Shown here piece by piece: positions 16,746-27,200 of a stretch of DNA of 64,000 nucleotides. The first letter of the stretch is position 1. Every line of letters begins with the position of its first letter. Made by a program: the position numbers and the translations under genes. The notes beneath the pieces were generated by a model, which did no database searches, was not told the DNA's origin, and was given only the letters and a program-made list of their open reading frames with translations. The stretch is from NCBI GenBank assembly GCA_963811805.1, contig CAWESU010000003.1, forward strand, positions 186,001 to 250,000. Direction: 5' to 3'. This DNA is from DAHUXN01 sp963811805. GTDB lineage: Bacteria > Acidobacteriota > Terriglobia > Acidiferrales > UBA7541.

Positions 16746-16759
16746 GTCGGCGGGCCGAC
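16746..16759. repeat. Palindrome GTCGGC-GG-GCCGAC upstream of ppdK
   Basis: Copy of the recurrent palindrome in the 113-base glyS-ppdK intergenic region, extended by flanking T and A to 16 symmetric bases. It lies 59 bases before the ppdK start, a position compatible with an operator or a short hairpin. It is not followed by a T run, so it is not a canonical terminator. Confidence 0.6.
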
Positions 16760-16818
16760 AACAAGGATTCTAATATCGTAATCGTGTTAAGGAAATAGCA
16801 AAGGAGACGAGGGGACCA

Positions 16819-19524
16819 GTGAAATACGTTTATTTTTTTGGAGCAGGGAAGGCCGAAGGCAACGGACAAATGAAGGACGTGCTCGGTGGAAAGGGAGCCG
16901 GCCTGGCGGAAATGACGCGCATTGGGCTTCCGGTTCCCGCGGGCTTCACGATTTCGACCGAGGCGTGCGATTTTTATTTCAAGCATGAACGGAAATTCCC
17001 AAAGGAATTGGCCGCACAAGCAAAGGCGGACCTGGCACGCCTGGAGAAGGTCACAAAGAAGAAACTGGGTGACGCCAAGGATCCGCTGCTCGTCAGCGTG
17101 CGCTCGGGATCGGCACGCTCCATGCCGGGGATGATGGAGACGATTCTCAACCTCGGATTGAACTCCCGCTCCGTCGAAGGCCTCGCAAAAAGAACAGGCA
17201 ACGAGCGATTCGCTTATGACGCGTACCGGCGATTCGTGCAGATGTACTCCAGCGTGGTGATTGGTTTGCCGAAAGACGAGCTCGAAGAGAAATTGCGGGC
17301 CTTAAAGAATCGCTTGAAGGTGAAAGATGACACCCAGATTCCGGCGGATGGACTGAAGCAGTTGGTCGCGGATTATCGAGAGTATTTCAAGCAGAAAACG
17401 GGAAAGCCGTTTCCGGAAGATCCGCAGGAACAACTGTGGGGTGCGATCGGAGCGGTTTTCGAGTCATGGATGGGCGAAAAGGCGGTGACCTACCGGCGCG
17501 TGGAAAAAATCACGGGGCTGCTGGGCACGGCGGTCAACGTGGTTCAAATGGTGTTTGGCAATACCGGCGACAATTCCGGCACGGGAGTTTGCTTCACGCG
17601 GGACCCTTCGACGGGCGAGAAGGATTTCTTCGGCGACTTCCTGATCAACGCGCAGGGCGAAGATGTTGTGGCGGGAATCCGTACGCCGATGCAGTTGAGC
17701 GAAATGGCCAAGCGCATGCCGAAAGTTTACAAACAACTGGAAGGCGTGCGGCAGAAACTCGAACGCCACTATCGCGATATGCAGGATCTGGAGTTTACCG
17801 TGGAAGACGGAACCCTGTACATGCTGCAAACGAGGACGGGGAAGCGCTCGCCGGCTGCCACCTTTCGCATTGCGATGGACATGGCGAACGAGGGACTCAT
17901 CACGCGCGAGGAGGCGATTCAGCGCATTCAGGCAGACGACGTGGAGCGGCTGTTCTATCCGGTGATTGCGCCGTCCACGAAACGAGATGATCTGGCGAAG
18001 CGGAAAATCGCGACGGGCGTGAATGCGGTTCCGGGCGCAGCGAGCGGCAAAGTGGTTTTCACCGCGCATGAAGCAGAAGAATGGGCGTCGCGCGGCGAGA
18101 AGGTGATTCTCGTGCGGCGCGAGACAAGCCCGGAAGACGTGGGCGGAATGCACGTCGCGCAAGGAATTCTGACCGCGACCGGCGGCAAGACCAGCCATGC
18201 CGCGGTGGTTGCACGCGGATGGGGAAAATGCTGCATCGTGGGCTGCGAGGCGCTGGATATCGACTACCCGAAGAAGCAGATGCACGTGAACGGACAGGCC
18301 ATTTCGCAGGGCGATTGGCTGACGCTCGATGGCAGCGAGGGCATTGTCTATACGGGCCAAATCGAGCTCGCCCGGCCGGAGCCACCGAAAGCCTATTCGG
18401 TCGTGATGGGCTGGGCTGACAAGGTTCGGCGGCTTCGCGTGCGCACAAATGCCGACACGCCGTTCGATTCGCGAAAGGCCCGCGAGATGGGAGCAGAGGG
18501 AATCGGGCTCTGCCGCACGGAGCACATGTTCTTCAAGGATTTTGAGCAACCGGAGAAGAGCATCGAGCGGCAACTGGCGATACAAGAGATGATCATCGCC
18601 GATACGCGCGAAGCCCGACAGCGAGCGCTCGACAAACTGCTGCCGTTCCAGCGGCGCGACTTCATCGGAATCTTCGAGGCCATGGACGGGCTTCCGGTGA
18701 CCATCCGATTGATTGACCCGCCGCTGCACGAATTCGTCCCGCATGAGAGGGCGCAACAGGAAGAGCTGGCGAAGAAGATCGGCGTGCCAGTGGAAACAGT
18801 CATCCGGCGCGTGGAGCAATTGCACGAGGCCAATCCGATGCTCGGACACCGCGGCTGCCGGCTGGCCATCACTTATCCGGAGATTCTCGAAATGCAGGTG
18901 CGGGCAATCATCGAAGCAGCGATCGAATGCCAGAAGAAGGGAGTTAAAGTATTTCCTGAGATTATGCATCCACTTACGATGGCGAAAAAAGAATTGAAGA
19001 TTCTGGAAGAGGCGACGCGCCGCGTGGCGGATCCGATCATCGCGCAACATAAAGTAAAACTTCACTATTTGGTCGGAACGATGATTGAGCTTCCCAGGGC
19101 GGCATTGCTCGCGGATCAAATTGCAGAAGTGGCTGAGTTCTTTTCTTTCGGCACGAACGACCTGACGCAAACGACCATGGGTCTCTCGCGCGACGATGCC
19201 GGCAGATTCCTCCCTGAGTATGTGGACGAGAAGAAAGCGGGAGTTTTCGCCGGCGATCCGTTCCAGACACTCGACCAGGACGGAGTGGGAATGCTGATCG
19301 AGTGGGCCATCCAACGCGGGCGAAAGACGCGGCCAAACTTGAAAGTGGGCATCTGTGGCGAGCATGGCGGCGACGCGCCCAGCGTCAAATTCTGCCACCG
19401 GGCTGGAATGGATTATGTTAGCGCGTCTCCATTCCGCGTGCCGATCTCGCGGCTGGCTGCCGCGCAAGCAGTGCTGGAAGAAAAGGCGGCAGGAAAAAAG
19501 GCGCGGTCGAAGGCGCGCGGATGA
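16819..19524 (+). CDS. ppdK: Pyruvate, phosphate dikinase
   Basis: PPDK interconverts pyruvate, ATP and phosphate with PEP, AMP and pyrophosphate. The 901-residue protein has the N-terminal ATP-grasp domain (KGAGLAEMTRIGLPVPAGF, SVRSGSARSMPGMMETILN), the swivelling phosphohistidine domain (TGGKTSHAAVVARGWGKC, with the catalytic His) and the C-terminal TIM barrel (VGTMIELPRAALLAD, SFGTNDLTQTTMGLSRDDA, GICGEHGGDAPS with the catalytic Cys). The start is GTG at 16819 behind a purine-rich AAGGAGACGAGGGG. It is transcribed separately from glyS, with a 113-base gap. A pyrophosphate-driven H+ pump (hppA) is encoded at 49-51.6 kb, so pyrophosphate metabolism recurs. Confidence 0.97.
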   Translation: MKYVYFFGAGKAEGNGQMKDVLGGKGAGLAEMTRIGLPVPAGFTISTEACDFYFKHERKFPKELAAQAKADLARLEKVTKKKLGDAKDPLLVSVRSGSARSMPGMMETILNLGLNSRSVEGLAKRTGNERFAYDAYRRFVQMYSSVVIGLPKDELEEKLRALKNRLKVKDDTQIPADGLKQLVADYREYFKQKTGKPFPEDPQEQLWGAIGAVFESWMGEKAVTYRRVEKITGLLGTAVNVVQMVFGNTGDNSGTGVCFTRDPSTGEKDFFGDFLINAQGEDVVAGIRTPMQLSEMAKRMPKVYKQLEGVRQKLERHYRDMQDLEFTVEDGTLYMLQTRTGKRSPAATFRIAMDMANEGLITREEAIQRIQADDVERLFYPVIAPSTKRDDLAKRKIATGVNAVPGAASGKVVFTAHEAEEWASRGEKVILVRRETSPEDVGGMHVAQGILTATGGKTSHAAVVARGWGKCCIVGCEALDIDYPKKQMHVNGQAISQGDWLTLDGSEGIVYTGQIELARPEPPKAYSVVMGWADKVRRLRVRTNADTPFDSRKAREMGAEGIGLCRTEHMFFKDFEQPEKSIERQLAIQEMIIADTREARQRALDKLLPFQRRDFIGIFEAMDGLPVTIRLIDPPLHEFVPHERAQQEELAKKIGVPVETVIRRVEQLHEANPMLGHRGCRLAITYPEILEMQVRAIIEAAIECQKKGVKVFPEIMHPLTMAKKELKILEEATRRVADPIIAQHKVKLHYLVGTMIELPRAALLADQIAEVAEFFSFGTNDLTQTTMGLSRDDAGRFLPEYVDEKKAGVFAGDPFQTLDQDGVGMLIEWAIQRGRKTRPNLKVGICGEHGGDAPSVKFCHRAGMDYVSASPFRVPISRLAAAQAVLEEKAAGKKARSKARG

Positions 19525-19540
19525 TGGCCCGTCGGCCGTA

Positions 19541-21874
19541 TTAAGTGGGCATTTTCAGGAAGAAGTAGAGACCCGCGAAGGCAAAGATGGCGTCGGGAGC
19601 CCACGCAGCCAAGAACGGGGGCAGCTGTCCGACGGCGCCCAGAGCTTCAAAAAGAGCGGCGATCGACCAGTAGGCGATTCCGATGCCCACGGCGAGGGCA
19701 ATCCCTCCAACGGCGCCGCGCGTGCCGACAAGCATAGCGAAAGGTATGGCGAGAAACACGATGATCGCGGCGATCAAGGGAAACGCGAACTTCTTATGCC
19801 ATTCCACGGACAGCCGAGCGGTTTCGAATCCCGCCTTCTGCAAGCTGCGAATGTAATTGCGGAGCTGCCACCAGTTCATCTGATCGTATTGAAAGACTTC
19901 GCGCTTGAAGTACGACGGCGGCTCAGAAAGTTCGGCGAACGAATCGACGCGGAATGGCTTGTAGGAAGTGACCGAGGAAGCGGAGAAATCGCGAGTCCAG
20001 CCGCTTTCCAGGACCCACGAATTTAGGTTCGGCGCCCAGTAGGTGCGATCAGCATAAATGCGGCGACGAATCTGAAAGGTCGCCGGGTCAAGTTCGAAGA
20101 CGTTCAGCCCTCCGAACAAATTGTTGTCGGGATCAAAGAGCTGGTAATTGTAGATTTTGTCGTGCTCTCCGAATATCCACTGATGGCCAGGTTGAAAATA
20201 GGTTTGCGCAGGTCGGCCTTTGATGCGGTCGTGCAGAGCGTCCTGGCGTTGATTGGCATAAGGCAGAAGTGAGTCGTCGAGCAGAAACATTCCCGTGCTC
20301 AGCAGCGTTCCGGCGAGAATCAACGGCAGCGCGAGGCGAAACAGACTGACGCCAGAGGCCTTGAACGCCGTAATTTCATTGTTCTTGGCGAGCAAGCCGA
20401 GAGTGATGAGTGTGGCCACCAGCGCGGCCAACGGCAAAAGTTGATAAATCATCATGGGAAGCAAGTGCGCGAAGTAGCTTGCGACGATGGAGAAAGGGAT
20501 GTGATTCTTCGCGATGTCGCCCAGGAGATCGAAGAGCGTGAAAGCGTCGAACAGAACCATGAAACTGGCCAACATAAGCACGATCCAGTAGAAGAAAGTG
20601 CCGAGCAGGTAGAGATCGAAAATCAGAGGGAATGCCCAGGTCCGGTATTGCTTGGGGCGCGAGCGTTGGATTTGAAATACTGCGCGCGCGATGGTCGGCG
20701 AGGTGACGGAGTTCGTGCTTTCGTTCGGCGCGGTTTTCTTGTGGAGAAGGCTGCGCCGCAGGTGGCCGAACCAGCGCGCCTCCGGATGGATGTGCTCGAT
20801 GCGCCGCAAAAGAATGAGCGCGATGGCGAGGGTGACAATGTTGGCGCTCCACACGCCAATAACCGGCGAAAGGATGCCATTTTGCGCGAAGTGAACGCCG
20901 GTCACAAAAAAAAGGTAATAGCCGCAGATCAGTAAGATGGTCACGATGAAACCGGCGGCCCGTCCGCCGCGGCGGGGACGTACTCCCACCGGCACTCCGA
21001 GCAGCGCAAAAAGCAGACACGCAATCGGCAGCGCAATGCGCTGTTGCAACTCCACCTGAGCGTCGTGCTTGCCGGCGGAGCTGGCCGAGAGCAACTGGCG
21101 CAAAGTTTGTTCGCGAACGCCCAGGGTCTGAGCCCGGCTCGCCGCACCACCGGAAGTTGTAAGCGGCAAGTCTCTGGATTCCTCGGCGGAAGTCTGCAGG
21201 TCGTAATGATCGGGATTTTTCGGATCGTACGCATGAGTGGAGACATCATCGAAGTGAACGGTCAGCTTGCCCTGCCGCGCGTCGGCGACTACAATGGCAT
21301 TTCTTGCAACTGTGACGGTCGAGCCCGAAGAGGAGCTGGAGTCCGCCAGGAAGACACCTCGCCAGCGCATGCCGGATGCGCCGACATCCTCAACGTAAAG
21401 AACGATGTGAGGAAACCGTTCGTCGAAGACCCGCGGCTGGATGGCAAAAGATGCCTGCGAAACTCGCAGGTGATCCTCGAGCGAGTTCAGAGTCCGGAGA
21501 GAACCCGGACCCAGCCACAGGGTGATGCAGAACGTCAGGATAGTCGCGGTAAGCGCGACGGCGCCGATGGGAACGAGAAGGCGGCGAAGGCTGACGCCGC
21601 TGGCGTTGAGTGCGACGATTTCGCTGTCGGCAGAGAGACGCCCCAGCCCGATCAGGACGCCCACGAGCATCGACATGGGAACGGTGAAGATCAGGACGGG
21701 CGGGAACGAGCATAAAAGAAGCGTGAGGGTTTCCGTCAGTGTCGCGGCGTGCTGGACCACGAGTCCCATCAGCCGGACAAGCTGCGGCACGAAGAATACG
21801 AAGGTAAAAACGGCGAGTCCCAACCAGGAGTCGGAGACAACTTCGCGGCAGACGTATCGATCGAGAATGCGCAT
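19541..21874 (-). CDS. Fused LptF-LptG LPS-export permease
   Basis: Two YjgP/YjgQ (LptF/LptG) units are joined in one 777-residue chain. The first, about residues 1-370, has LLCSFPPVLIFTVPMSMLVG and IVALNASGVSLRRLLVPIGA. The second, from about 400, repeats this as ITAFKASGVSLFRLALPLIL and ends in a block of three helices. Each half shows the usual layout of helices, a periplasmic beta domain, then helices. The pair normally forms the membrane part of the LptB2FG ABC transporter that extracts LPS. ATG 21874 is preferred over a TTG nine bases upstream. It is divergent from the GH57 gene, with 55 bases between starts. Confidence 0.9.
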   Translation of the reverse strand: MRILDRYVCREVVSDSWLGLAVFTFVFFVPQLVRLMGLVVQHAATLTETLTLLLCSFPPVLIFTVPMSMLVGVLIGLGRLSADSEIVALNASGVSLRRLLVPIGAVALTATILTFCITLWLGPGSLRTLNSLEDHLRVSQASFAIQPRVFDERFPHIVLYVEDVGASGMRWRGVFLADSSSSSGSTVTVARNAIVVADARQGKLTVHFDDVSTHAYDPKNPDHYDLQTSAEESRDLPLTTSGGAASRAQTLGVREQTLRQLLSASSAGKHDAQVELQQRIALPIACLLFALLGVPVGVRPRRGGRAAGFIVTILLICGYYLFFVTGVHFAQNGILSPVIGVWSANIVTLAIALILLRRIEHIHPEARWFGHLRRSLLHKKTAPNESTNSVTSPTIARAVFQIQRSRPKQYRTWAFPLIFDLYLLGTFFYWIVLMLASFMVLFDAFTLFDLLGDIAKNHIPFSIVASYFAHLLPMMIYQLLPLAALVATLITLGLLAKNNEITAFKASGVSLFRLALPLILAGTLLSTGMFLLDDSLLPYANQRQDALHDRIKGRPAQTYFQPGHQWIFGEHDKIYNYQLFDPDNNLFGGLNVFELDPATFQIRRRIYADRTYWAPNLNSWVLESGWTRDFSASSVTSYKPFRVDSFAELSEPPSYFKREVFQYDQMNWWQLRNYIRSLQKAGFETARLSVEWHKKFAFPLIAAIIVFLAIPFAMLVGTRGAVGGIALAVGIGIAYWSIAALFEALGAVGQLPPFLAAWAPDAIFAFAGLYFFLKMPT

Positions 21875-21929
21875 AGCGCGCAAGGCATTCTAACATGAGC
21901 AACCGGAAGCCAAGGGAGAGTCGTCCGGC

Positions 21930-24161
21930 ATGAGCCGCGTTCATCTGGTTCTGCTGTGGCACATGCATCAGCCTCAGTATCGCGACCCTACGACGCACCG
22001 GTACATCCTGCCGTGGACTCGGCTGCACGCACTCAAAGACTACTGGGGCATGGTGCGCGCGCTGGAGCCGTTTCCCGAGGTCCACGCCACATTCAACGTC
22101 GTTCCTTCGCTGGCGATGCAGATCGAGGAATACGCGAGCGGCAAATTCGAAGACCCGTGGTTCGACGTTGCGTTCAAGCCGGAGAGTGATCTGTCCGACG
22201 CGGACAAACGCGAGATACTGCAGCGCGCGTTCCAAGTGAACCATGAACGGCTGATGAGCCGTTGGCCGCGCTTCGTGGAGCTTTTCCAGTGGTCGCAGAA
22301 GATGGGAACCGAGGACGCCGCGGCACAATTCAACGCTCGCGACTGGCGGGATTTGCAGCTTTTGTCGCAACTTGCGTGGATGGACGAAGAGTACCTAGCG
22401 TTCGATCCGATTGTATCGGCGCTTGCCCGGCAAGGCGCGGATTTTTCTGAACAGGACAAGGAAAATCTTCGCGCGAAACAGGCGGAATTGCTGCGCGAGG
22501 TGTTGCCGGAATATCATCGGGCCGCCGAGCGGGGGCAAATCGAGATCTCGACCACGCCCTTCTACCACCCCATCTTGCCTTTGCTGTGCGATTCGCAAAT
22601 CGCGCGCGTGGCGAATCCGCACAGCCCTTCGCTCACGCCCCCTTTCCGATTCCCGGAGGACGCCAGGGAGCAACTCGTGCGGTCCCGGGAATATCACAAG
22701 AATCTTTTCGGGCAGGTTCCGCAAGGGCTGTGGCCTTCTGAGGGTTCAGTTTCCGACGAAACGTTGGCGATCGCGGCGGAACTGGGATTTTGCTGGTTTG
22801 CCACCGACGAAGGCGTCTTGGGGCGCACCCGCAATATCGGTTTTTGGCGCGACGGCGATGGCATTCCGGAAAATGCTGCGGAATTGTACTCGCCGTGGAA
22901 ATTCAGAATCGGCGGCAGGGACATTCATGGCTTCTTTCGCGACCATTATCTCTCCGACTTGATTGGTTTCGTGTATTCGCGCATGGGCGCGTCAGAAGGC
23001 GCGGAGGACTTTCATCGCAGATTGCGGATGATTGGCGAGCGGACGAGCGGCGGAAAACCGGCAACGGTATCGGTGATCCTCGACGGCGAAAATGCATGGG
23101 AATACTACGAAGGGAACGGGCGTGAATTTCTGCGGCAGTTTTATGCGCGCATCGCGCACGATCCGGACATTCGCGCGCTCACGGCGAGCGAAGCGATTGC
23201 CGAGGCCGGAGAGGTCCGCGCTCTCGAGGGAATATTCCCGGCTTCCTGGATTAACGCGAATTTCGACATCTGGATTGGACATTCGCAGGACATCCGCGCC
23301 TGGGAACTGCTGCGAAACGCACGCGAGGCCTATGCGAAAGTTCATACCGGAGAGTCAAGCGGACCAAAACGGAAACGCGTCAAGCCAGACCTGAAGCGGG
23401 CGTACGAAGCGCTGCTTGCGGCCGAAGGCAGCGACTGGTGCTGGTGGTACGGCCCGGAAAATAGTTCGTCAAACGATGACGAATTCGACCAACTGTATCG
23501 CAAACACCTGACGGAAGTGTACCTGGCGCTGGGGCTGGATGTTCCGCCGAACGTGGCGGAGTCCATTAAACGCTTGTCTTCAGGAACCCCAGTCTCGCCG
23601 CCAACAGATTGGCTGAGGGTGCAAGTGGATGGGCGCGCGAGTTCGTACTTTGAGTGGCTGGGCGCGGGGTATTACTCCACGAGCCGGCGAGGTGGAGCGA
23701 TGCATGGCCAGATGAACTTCATCGGCGAGATTTATTTCGGCTTCGACGAAGAGCGCCTGTTTGTGCGCATCGATCCGTTGCGCGAGGGATTCGCGCAGCT
23801 GCGGGACTGCGAATTCCGCGTTGTTTTCGAGGCCGGTGCAGTGATCAAGCTGATTGTTCGTGTGCATGACGGAAAACTCGCGAGCTTTTCTGCCGAGCAA
23901 GATGGAAAGGGATTGATTTCCGTAGATGAGCATTTTTCCGTGGCAATCGGAAAAATTATGGAGGTGAGCCTCGCGCGAAAGGCGTTTGCGCTGGCCGGCC
24001 ATCGCACGATTCGATTCAGCGCGTCTCTTTGGCGGGACGAATTGGCTCTCGACGTGGTGCCGCGAGAAGGCACAATCGAGTTTCCTCTGGGCGAAGATTC
24101 TTTTGCCTGGCCGATTGAGCCGCCAACGGATGCTGCTCCGGCGAAAAACAGTTCCTCTTAA
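21930..24161 (+). CDS. Glycoside hydrolase family 57
   Basis: A 743-residue cytosolic alpha-glucan-active enzyme (alpha-amylase, branching or transferase type). The N-terminus LVLLWHMHQPQYRDP with HxHQP is the first GH57 conserved region. The catalytic nucleophile lies in GLWPSEGSVS, followed by GFCWFATDEGVLG. The acid/base region is in SVILDGENAWEYYEGNG. A C-terminal domain of about 180 residues (from SYFEWLGAGYYSTSR) is beta-rich and is also found in other long GH57 proteins. No signal peptide is seen. The specificity within GH57 cannot be assigned from sequence. Confidence 0.93.
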   Translation: MSRVHLVLLWHMHQPQYRDPTTHRYILPWTRLHALKDYWGMVRALEPFPEVHATFNVVPSLAMQIEEYASGKFEDPWFDVAFKPESDLSDADKREILQRAFQVNHERLMSRWPRFVELFQWSQKMGTEDAAAQFNARDWRDLQLLSQLAWMDEEYLAFDPIVSALARQGADFSEQDKENLRAKQAELLREVLPEYHRAAERGQIEISTTPFYHPILPLLCDSQIARVANPHSPSLTPPFRFPEDAREQLVRSREYHKNLFGQVPQGLWPSEGSVSDETLAIAAELGFCWFATDEGVLGRTRNIGFWRDGDGIPENAAELYSPWKFRIGGRDIHGFFRDHYLSDLIGFVYSRMGASEGAEDFHRRLRMIGERTSGGKPATVSVILDGENAWEYYEGNGREFLRQFYARIAHDPDIRALTASEAIAEAGEVRALEGIFPASWINANFDIWIGHSQDIRAWELLRNAREAYAKVHTGESSGPKRKRVKPDLKRAYEALLAAEGSDWCWWYGPENSSSNDDEFDQLYRKHLTEVYLALGLDVPPNVAESIKRLSSGTPVSPPTDWLRVQVDGRASSYFEWLGAGYYSTSRRGGAMHGQMNFIGEIYFGFDEERLFVRIDPLREGFAQLRDCEFRVVFEAGAVIKLIVRVHDGKLASFSAEQDGKGLISVDEHFSVAIGKIMEVSLARKAFALAGHRTIRFSASLWRDELALDVVPREGTIEFPLGEDSFAWPIEPPTDAAPAKNSSS

Positions 24162-24170
24162 GTAATCGAT

Positions 24171-24200
24171 TGACAGGAAATTTCCTGCGCGGGTATAGTT
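24171..24200 (+). promoter_or_regulatory. Sigma-70-like promoter of the 1785-aa repeat protein
   Basis: TTGACA at 24171-24176, an 18-base spacer and TATAGT at 24195-24200, 46 bases before the GTG start. The spacer begins with a perfect 10-base palindrome, GGAAATTTCC (24177-24186), directly downstream of the -35 box, so an operator is plausible. Confidence 0.6.
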
Positions 24201-24245
24201 CCGCCGTACCTCTCAAACTCAAAATAAGAGCAAGTATTCGCCCCA

Positions 24246-27200
24246 GTGAACGGCACGTTTGTCTTTCTGTCGCGGCCCATGCGCCTAGCCCGGCGTGACC
24301 CAGGGCGTGGTCCGTTCCTTTGCCTCGCGATAGTGATGAGTGCGGCGGCTGCCCTTTTCCTTCTTTGGCAAATTCCAAAAGTGCCGCGCCGAACGGCTGC
24401 ACGGCTTCAACTGAGAGCGGCGCCCATCGCGTTGTCGCCACTGACGATCAGGGATGCAGCTCAAAGGCTCGCCAATTTGGGGTGGGTGTTCGAGCCGAAT
24501 GTTGGACAGACCGCCGCAGTTGTGAAATTTCTCGCCCGCGCGAACGATGCCACAGTTTTCTTGACCGACGACAGCGTTTACGTTTCTTGGAAACAGCCGG
24601 CGCGCGACAACCTGCGGCATGAGGCGGGTAAGCGAGACTTTCTGCGGCTTGAATTCGCCGGAGCAAGCCGTAGTGCGAAGCAGGATGGAGATGTTTTGCT
24701 CACCGGAAAGACGAATTACCTCATCGGTCGCGACCCACGGAAATGGCATACGGATGTTCCGCACTACGCCGCGGTGAAATATGACGGACTGTATGGCGGT
24801 GTGGACGCGCGATTCTATGGCGGCGTGCAAGGGCTTGAATATGATTTGACGGCAGCGCGAGGCAGCGATTTGCGGCAGATTTTGCTGCGCGTCAACGGGG
24901 CGGACGGCCTTCACCTCGACCGGCAAGGCAATCTGGTGATGCGCGTTGGGGCCCGCGAACTCACCATGAGGCGCCCGTACATGTATCAACAGGAGGGCGG
25001 GGCGCGCAAGAGTGTGACCGGCGGATATCGTTTGTTGAGCGGCAACGAAGTGGGATTTGAAGTGGGGAACTATCGCGCGGATTTGCCTCTGGTGGTTGAT
25101 CCTTCGATTTCCATCACGTATACCACGTTTCTTGGCGGCAACGGTGCGGAGAAAGGCAACAGTGTCGCGGTGGATTCGTCGGGAGATGTCTACGTTGGCG
25201 GAACGACCACGGACGTCACGACATTCCCAGAGACCACGACTTGCAACGATATAAAATCCACGACCTGCGGCGGCAGCAGTTCGGGCGCGGCTTCTAACCT
25301 ATTCGTCGCGAAGATTGATCCGTCGCAGACCGGCTCCTCGTCCTTGATCTATTTGACTTTCATCGGTGGTTCGGGGAACGACCAAGGCGGAATGGTTGCG
25401 CTGGATAATTCGGTGAGCCCTCCGAATCTCGCGATCCTCGGCTGGACGACTTCTTCGGATTTTCCCGTCACCATTGCGGCCTCAAGTCCTGGCGGCACTC
25501 TCGACGGAACTTCGGATCTCACCGTCAGCAAGCTGAATGGTGCTGGCAACGGTTTCGTTTACTCACAGTATTATGGCGGCAGCGGAGCTGAAGCGACGCA
25601 GGGAACCAGCACCATCGTCGCGAATTCGACTGGCGGGGGCATCGCGACGGATTCTTCTGGAGATGTCTTCGTAACTTCGGACACAACCTCGATTGATTTG
25701 CCCCAACCCGCGTCCCCAAATGGATTCCAGACGCTCTTTGAAGGCACTGGCACCGCACCGACAGCGCCCAATAGCGATGGATTCTTCGCCGAGTTCGATC
25801 CCAGCGGCTTGTTGCTCTATTCCACCTATTTTGGAATCATCGCTCAGGTGGGCAGCACGAGCGTGGCCGTAGACCCAAGTGGCAACGCATACATCGCCGG
25901 ATTTACATCGTCACCGGCCACCTTTCCTTTCATGAACGCATTCCAAACTACTTATGGGGGAACGGGAGCTTTCAACGGATTCGTGATGGAGGTCAATCCG
26001 GCACTGACGGGCACGACCAGTCTCGTCTACGCGAGCCTGCTCGGCGGCGACGGCTCGGATCAGGCATTTGCTATCGCGGTGGACACGGCTAATCCGGCGA
26101 ATGCTTACGCGACGGGCACGACGAGCTCGACGGACTTCGTCTCCAAGACAGGACTGACAAACGGATTTCAGCTTAACTTGGGCTCGGGTGCTACCAACAA
26201 CGCTTTTCTAGCGGTCGTCAGCCAAACTCCCACGACGTTTGTGCCCTCGCTCACATACGTGAGCTATCTGGGCGGAACGGCCACCGACTCCGGCCAAGGG
26301 ATCGCCGTCAATTCGTCGGTTACGCCGTCCCAGGTAATTGTGGCCGGAGACACAACGTCCGCCACCTTTCCGGTTCTTTGCACCGCCCAGAATTTCACTG
26401 GTGGCGAGGATGCGTTCATCGCGGAGTTCAGTCCGACCTTCAGTGGCAGCGCCTCCCTTACCGTTTCCACATTGCTTGGCGGCAGCGCGACCAGCGAAGC
26501 AAATGGCCTTGCTACGGATTCTTCGGGCGATGCCATAATTTTCGGAGACACGCTTTCGTCCGATTACCCTTTGGCGGGGAATCTACAGAGCGGTTTTCAA
26601 CTCACGTGTACGAGCTGCGCCTTCGGAACACCTCTTTCGGACGCGGTCTTGACGAAATCTACGGTGTCGACCACGGCTTCCGGCTGTCTTGCCTTCAGTC
26701 CTGCTTCCGCGATTTTCGGCCCGTTCCCTGTGGGCACGACGAATGTGCCGCCGATCAGTGTGTTGGTAACCAACGATGGCAACGCGACACTAACGTTCTC
26801 TGGGATTAGCATCATCGGCAACAACGCCGCCGATTTCCAGCTTCTTCCCGGGGGTAGCAGTATCTGCACGGCTTCCACGGCGCTGACGCCCGGTGCTAAT
26901 TGCGACGTCTCCATCGGCTTTACTCCGAGCGTGGGTGCATCCGAGACGGCAACTCTGCAATTCACCGATGATGGCGCAGGCAGCCCGCAGGGACTTGACC
27001 TGAGTGGCACAGGAACCGCTCCCGAAGTCACGCTGACCACAAGCCCGCCAACATCGCCGCCCGCGATCACGTTCGGCAGCGTGACGGTAAACACAACTAG
27101 CGGCGCCCAGGACGTGACGCTAACGAACACGGGGAACGTGGCGCTGACGATATCTTCCGTGGTGATTGATCCCTCTGGGGATCCCTCCGACTTCATCGTG

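Noticed and set aside
17464..19467. Long minus-strand open frame (667 codons) opposite ppdK
   Set aside because: It lies wholly opposite a certain gene, has the His/Arg-rich composition typical of antisense frames in GC-rich DNA, and shows no family motif.
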